Below are positions 60,151 to 64,000 of a stretch of 64,000 bases of DNA, in pieces. How positions within the stretch are numbered: the stretch's first letter is position 1; each line of letters begins with the position of its first letter. Made by a program: the position numbers and the translations under genes. The stretch comes from Takakia lepidozioides (lineage: Eukaryota; Streptophyta; Takakiopsida; Takakiales; Takakiaceae), in NCBI GenBank assembly GCA_030704615.1, contig CM060733.1:10850001-10914000 (forward strand), in the 5' to 3' direction. The notes below the pieces were generated by a model, which worked only from the letters and a program-made list of their open reading frames with translations, was not told the DNA's origin and did no database searches.

Positions 60151-62600
60151 AATGTTTGTCTCACAGTCCTAAATGGCATAAAGGGGTCGGGTTGGCACCG
60201 CCCTCTGTCACGGCCCGCAAGCCTCAATCCACCATTCTGGGGGTAATAAACAATGTTGGACTGGTATCACAAAAATATGATACCACACTGGTCCTGGTAT
60301 TACAAGGGCCCATATTTCCCAAGACTGGTATGGTCCTGCTATTGGGGTAAGGGGGCCGGGTAGGGTATAGGAGGGGTATCAATAACCTAACTTTGTGGAT
60401 GCATAGCAGTAGGGTATCAATATTTGTTTTTTTCCATCTCATATGGGGAAATATGAATATTGCCCGGGTAGGTATATGGACTATTCAATATATTCAATAA
60501 CCTGAAAAACAATTGACCTTCACATGATCACAATCTCAACACAAATGCACACATACTTACAAGACCGGAGTGGAGCTCACACAAGTATCAAAAAGCTGCC
60601 ATAAATGCCATAAATGTCATAAATGCCCTTGCCTAACTCCACACATACACCTACTACAGTCAAACTTGGATAATTGTTATGCTCCAAGAGTAGGAACTCT
60701 ATAACAGCCTAAATAACAGTAAAACCGGTTGAAATTTCATAATGTAACAATTAGAAATTTAACATTAAAACAGGTCCTTCAGATGTAAGATAGCATTTAG
60801 AAGAGGGCAGAAAATATGACGTCATGTCTCTCTGCCGGCAGTTTGTCTTGCTTAGCAAAATGCAATTCCTTCTCCATGGATAAAACACTTTGAAAGAGCA
60901 GCACCAGTGTCGTAAGTATGTTGTGCACGCTACAAATGAACCGTTTCTATAGCCCTTTTGACCTTAGAATAAGAGACTGAAGGTATGATCTTCAAACTCG
61001 AGGTATTCCAAAACGTCCATAGTAGGCGCCGTAGTAGGTGAGTCAATGTCATGATGGACCGAGAGCTCAGCTAACTGTTCTAATAACTTGTCAATCTCTG
61101 CAAGCTCAACCTGAGGACCATGTACAGGTGAACGGTGAACGTACATAGTGCTTAACCTACTTTTCTCTCTTTCCATAAACATTCGCAGTATCCTACCAAG
61201 AGGTTCTTGAGTTCCCTAGAGGCCCCCCAGACCCTAACAGGCGACGATTAGGGTTCTCCTTGCCATTTCAATAGTTCAAATGCCCATCTCAATATTGAAA
61301 TGGCCATTTCAATAGTTCAAATGTCCATTTCAATAGTGAATTTGAATTTGAATATTAGTACCATTTTTATTTTATTGTTATTATTTTATTGAATGTAACA
61401 ATTACAGAGGTGTTTTAACAAGAGGAGAGTAGGTATTCAATAACAAATAACAATAACACTCTTTTTGTCATTCTTAGTGTATATTTTTACAGAGTAAGAA
61501 AACCATAACGTTTAGGATGATATAACAAAAAAAGATATAACATTTATATAGGTTTGACTATATGCCGTATAATGGAGTCTCACATCGCAACAATACTAAT
61601 ATCAAAATAGCAATCTCGTCCACGCAATACCAGATAGGTATGCTGTACACCGCAGTATGGAGCGAGATGTGTATTGCCCCTAGTATGGTATTGCCCGGGT
61701 ATTGGCCACCCTACCTACCAGCTGGGTAATATGGTCTTACCTACCCGGATTGATATCAGTATTGATACCCCGGTTGGACCTATATACCGTTCCAAACATT
61801 GGTAATAACAGGTGTTGTCCTGGTATTGTGGGTCTTCCCGGGTATCAATAGTAGGTATCAGCAGGTTCTTCGAGAACCTACCAGTCGGGTACGTGATAGG
61901 TCGAATACCCAAGGCACACTGGCATGGATTACAGTTGGAGGCTCCTATTTCATATCGGGTTGTTACCATTATTGTGCGGCTATGAGAGCTTAATATTCAT
62001 ACTACAAGCACGTATCGCTGGAGATTTGGTTGTGCATCCTGGGTAGGGTATCGCAAACACTAAAGACACGTAATGGGGTGACGCCGCCATTTGAATATTC
62101 GAATGAGCCATTTGAATAGTTCAAATATTGAAATGGATTTGGGCTATTCATATGGCCATTTGAATATTGGAATGAGCCATTTGAATAGTTCAAATGACCA
62201 TTTCAATTTTGGAGCTCCGCGATCCAAGCTCTATTTGGTTATTGAAGCTTGTTTTTCTTTTCCTTCCCCTAAGTTCTGCCTTGTGGTGCTTCGCTCTACT
62301 AGTTGTTGGTCTCTTGCCTGTAGGCTATGGTGGCCCTAGTGTTGGCCTCTCTGTTGTCGCGCTCTTCTCTTCTTCTTTGCTTGCCGGTGGTATCCCTGTC
62401 GTACTGCCTTCATGGCCTCCACAAGATTATTTTTTCCCTACTTTTTGCTGACTTTTCTATGTGTTCCCTGGCTTTGGCTCTTTATTATTTAAAAATAATA
62501 ATATTGATACCCGTATTGATATTCAACTGATAGTTTTTTTTTTAAAAAACCCAAACTATTGATACCATATATTTTGCATATCTAAGGGAAATACTTATAT
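60151..62600. repeat. Decayed palindrome-rich repetitive region
   Basis: Many copies of short self-complementary words: variants of ccatttgaatagttcaaatg at 61264-61335 and 62085-62210, and ggtattgcccgggta / gggtatcaatac at 60240-60480 and 61640-61870. The outer modules flank about 750 bp. This looks like an old non-autonomous transposon or nested set, but I could not define ends or a target-site duplication. No genes recognised. Confidence 0.45.
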
Positions 62601-62882
62601 CAGCATACTATTTGCAAATTTATCATTCTCACGCTTTCGTGGGCGAAACAGAATGAATTGTGTGTAGTTTGCATATTAGTGATTGCTACGAGTGTCAAAT
62701 GCACATGATTAAATATGAAACTATTAATCAACAAAAAGTGTTGATGGAGATGGCACTGACAGGAAATTCCTTATGCCCCAACTTTGCGTATCTTTGTGCG
62801 TGAGCACAAATTTCACATTTTAGTTTCTCTAGAGCATTTTTTTAAGAATATTCTTGGAATGTGTGGCATATCTTCTTCTGCT

Positions 62883-62922
62883 CACGTGAGCAGGCGCATG
62901 GAGACATGAGCCTGCTCACGTG
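62883..62922. repeat. 13-bp perfect inverted repeat containing two G-box cores
   Basis: Arms cacgtgagcaggc (62883-62895) and gcctgctcacgtg (62910-62922) around a 14-nt spacer. Each arm contains CACGTG, the G-box core bound by plant bZIP and bHLH factors. No adjacent gene is recognised within the window. Confidence 0.8.
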
Positions 62923-63480
62923 CTACCCAACCTCTCTCACCCCTAAAAACTCACAGATTTCAGATGATTTTTTTTTCCCCCCCCCCCTCACATTGGCATA
63001 TCCCACCTACTCACTGTTGCAATTAAGTAGATTCCTTGTATTTAGCCTGTAGCAAAATTGCAAGTGAATTTGTGGGCTGCCCATTCTTGACTCACCTTCA
63101 GCGACCCCCTAAAATCAAACTACAAAGGAGCTACAAACAAAACAACTGAAAAAACGCTGAAAATTTGTGGAAAGTCCAGGGTTATCTAGTGAACAATGTG
63201 CTCCCGAAAAACAACTGAAAACAACGCTGTAAGTTAAGGAATTTTGATAAGACCACTGAATTGTTTTGCCCCAGAAACTACAACCGTCTTGGGTTATTTT
63301 TGTTCTCCAATAAATTGTTATAATATCCCAAATTTCACTGTGGATGTCTCAAGGTACTAGGGAGCCAATCTAGATAACTTTGTATACGGTCAGTTTTCAT
63401 GGATGCTACATATGTATTAGATACGGCCCTTTCGCTCATTGGAGGTGCAGTTTTGCAGTACTGCCAAATAGGGACATTTA

Positions 63481-63879
63481 GAGCATCTCCACAGTGCCAC
63501 GACACTTGCCCGAAAACGGCAATCTAATGGCGCGGGGTCCAAAAAAGTAGTGCAGCTTGCTCCACGGTTGGCTCGGCCCGGTAGAATTGCCGTCGGCCCC
63601 ACCTTAATTCTGCCTCCCACCCCGACATTTTGCCAATCATACCGGGACCCGCCAACCACATTACATTTGTGAGTTATTTGTGAGTTAATGAGATATGATG
63701 TCCTCGGTCAACGCGCCAAGATTGTGCTCGAGCGGCGGGCCTGCCTGGGGCTATCTCTACCGGGTCTCCTACCGTCCCAACCGTGGAGCATCAGCCAACT
63801 AGTCTTTGTAAAAAATATTGTCGCCCCTGTAACCAGGGTATATAACGTTTGACGGGCTGTGCTCACCGTGGAGATGCTC
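63481..63879. mobile_element. MITE, PIF/Harbinger-like
   Basis: About 399 bp bounded by terminal inverted repeats gagcatctccac (63481-63492) and gtggagatgctc (63868-63879), flanked on both sides by the trinucleotide TTA (63478-63480 and 63880-63882). A GAGCATCTCCA-like terminus with a TTA/TAA target duplication is typical of plant PIF/Harbinger (Tourist-like) MITEs. The interior has no open frame of note. The sequence beyond 63883 (gggccccttcagactacgga) may start another element that leaves the window. Confidence 0.82.
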
Positions 63880-64000
63880 TTAGGGCCCCTTCAGACTACG
63901 GATCAAGACCAAGAAACCTTTGGACCAATTTGAAGGTAATTGGTCTCAATAGTGGTCCCTAGATGCATATTAAAATATTAATATCCTAGGGACTAAAGTG

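Noticed and set aside
63883-64000. A second transposon starting at gggccccttcagac
   Set aside because: The sequence leaves the window before another end could be seen, so it was only mentioned with the MITE.

Overview
The window is nuclear DNA from a land plant. It holds several very similar PLS-class pentatricopeptide repeat (PPR) proteins ending in a DYW deaminase domain, an intron-rich family-35 beta-galactosidase with a C-terminal lectin domain, and a large plant-type zf-C3H1 zinc-finger protein, with truncated LINEs in introns and intergenic DNA. Tandem, recently duplicated DYW-PPR genes and long TE-filled introns suggest a seed-free vascular plant (fern or lycophyte). That placement is inference; no species was recognised.

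Layout. 1-1674 (-): 5' part of a PPR gene that runs off the left edge. 1.7-4.8 kb: no gene recognised, one short perfect hairpin. 4810-15785 (-): ten-exon zf-C3H1 (ZFC3H1/Red1-like) gene, predicted 2660 aa. 16342-18760 (+): four-exon membrane-anchored J-domain protein, divergent from the zinc-finger gene. 20.5-39.7 kb: PPR-DYW cluster in mirrored order, two genes on + (20861-23075 and 25289-29383) facing two on - (a pseudogene at 30446-34562 and a gene at 35815-39647), with a further relic near 24.2-24.6 kb. 40158-57076 (+): 19-exon beta-galactosidase, predicted 916 aa, whose introns hold many LINE 3' fragments. 57.1-64 kb: gene-free, AT-rich, with repeat relics and a Harbinger-type MITE.

The main observation concerns the N-termini of the PPR genes. 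Upstream of the PPR exon, small exons with matching splice phases encode a WWDNR...PDFxHK...LW(V/I)(E/D)S...PxWV module. I recognise this as the PDF motif of plant organellar single-stranded-DNA-binding (OSB) proteins. Two genes in the cluster (25289-29383 and 35815-39647) give open, phase-consistent models joining a PDF motif to a PPR-DYW editing factor. The left-edge gene carries two PDF-like motifs. One gene has a frameshifted relic of the exon, and the pseudogene retains it intact. I could not find the OB-fold of true OSB proteins. Transcript data would settle whether the fusion is expressed.

Exon models were read by eye from splice-site sequence, reading-frame phase and remembered family motifs. 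Boundaries with weak signals are flagged. No search or RNA evidence was available.
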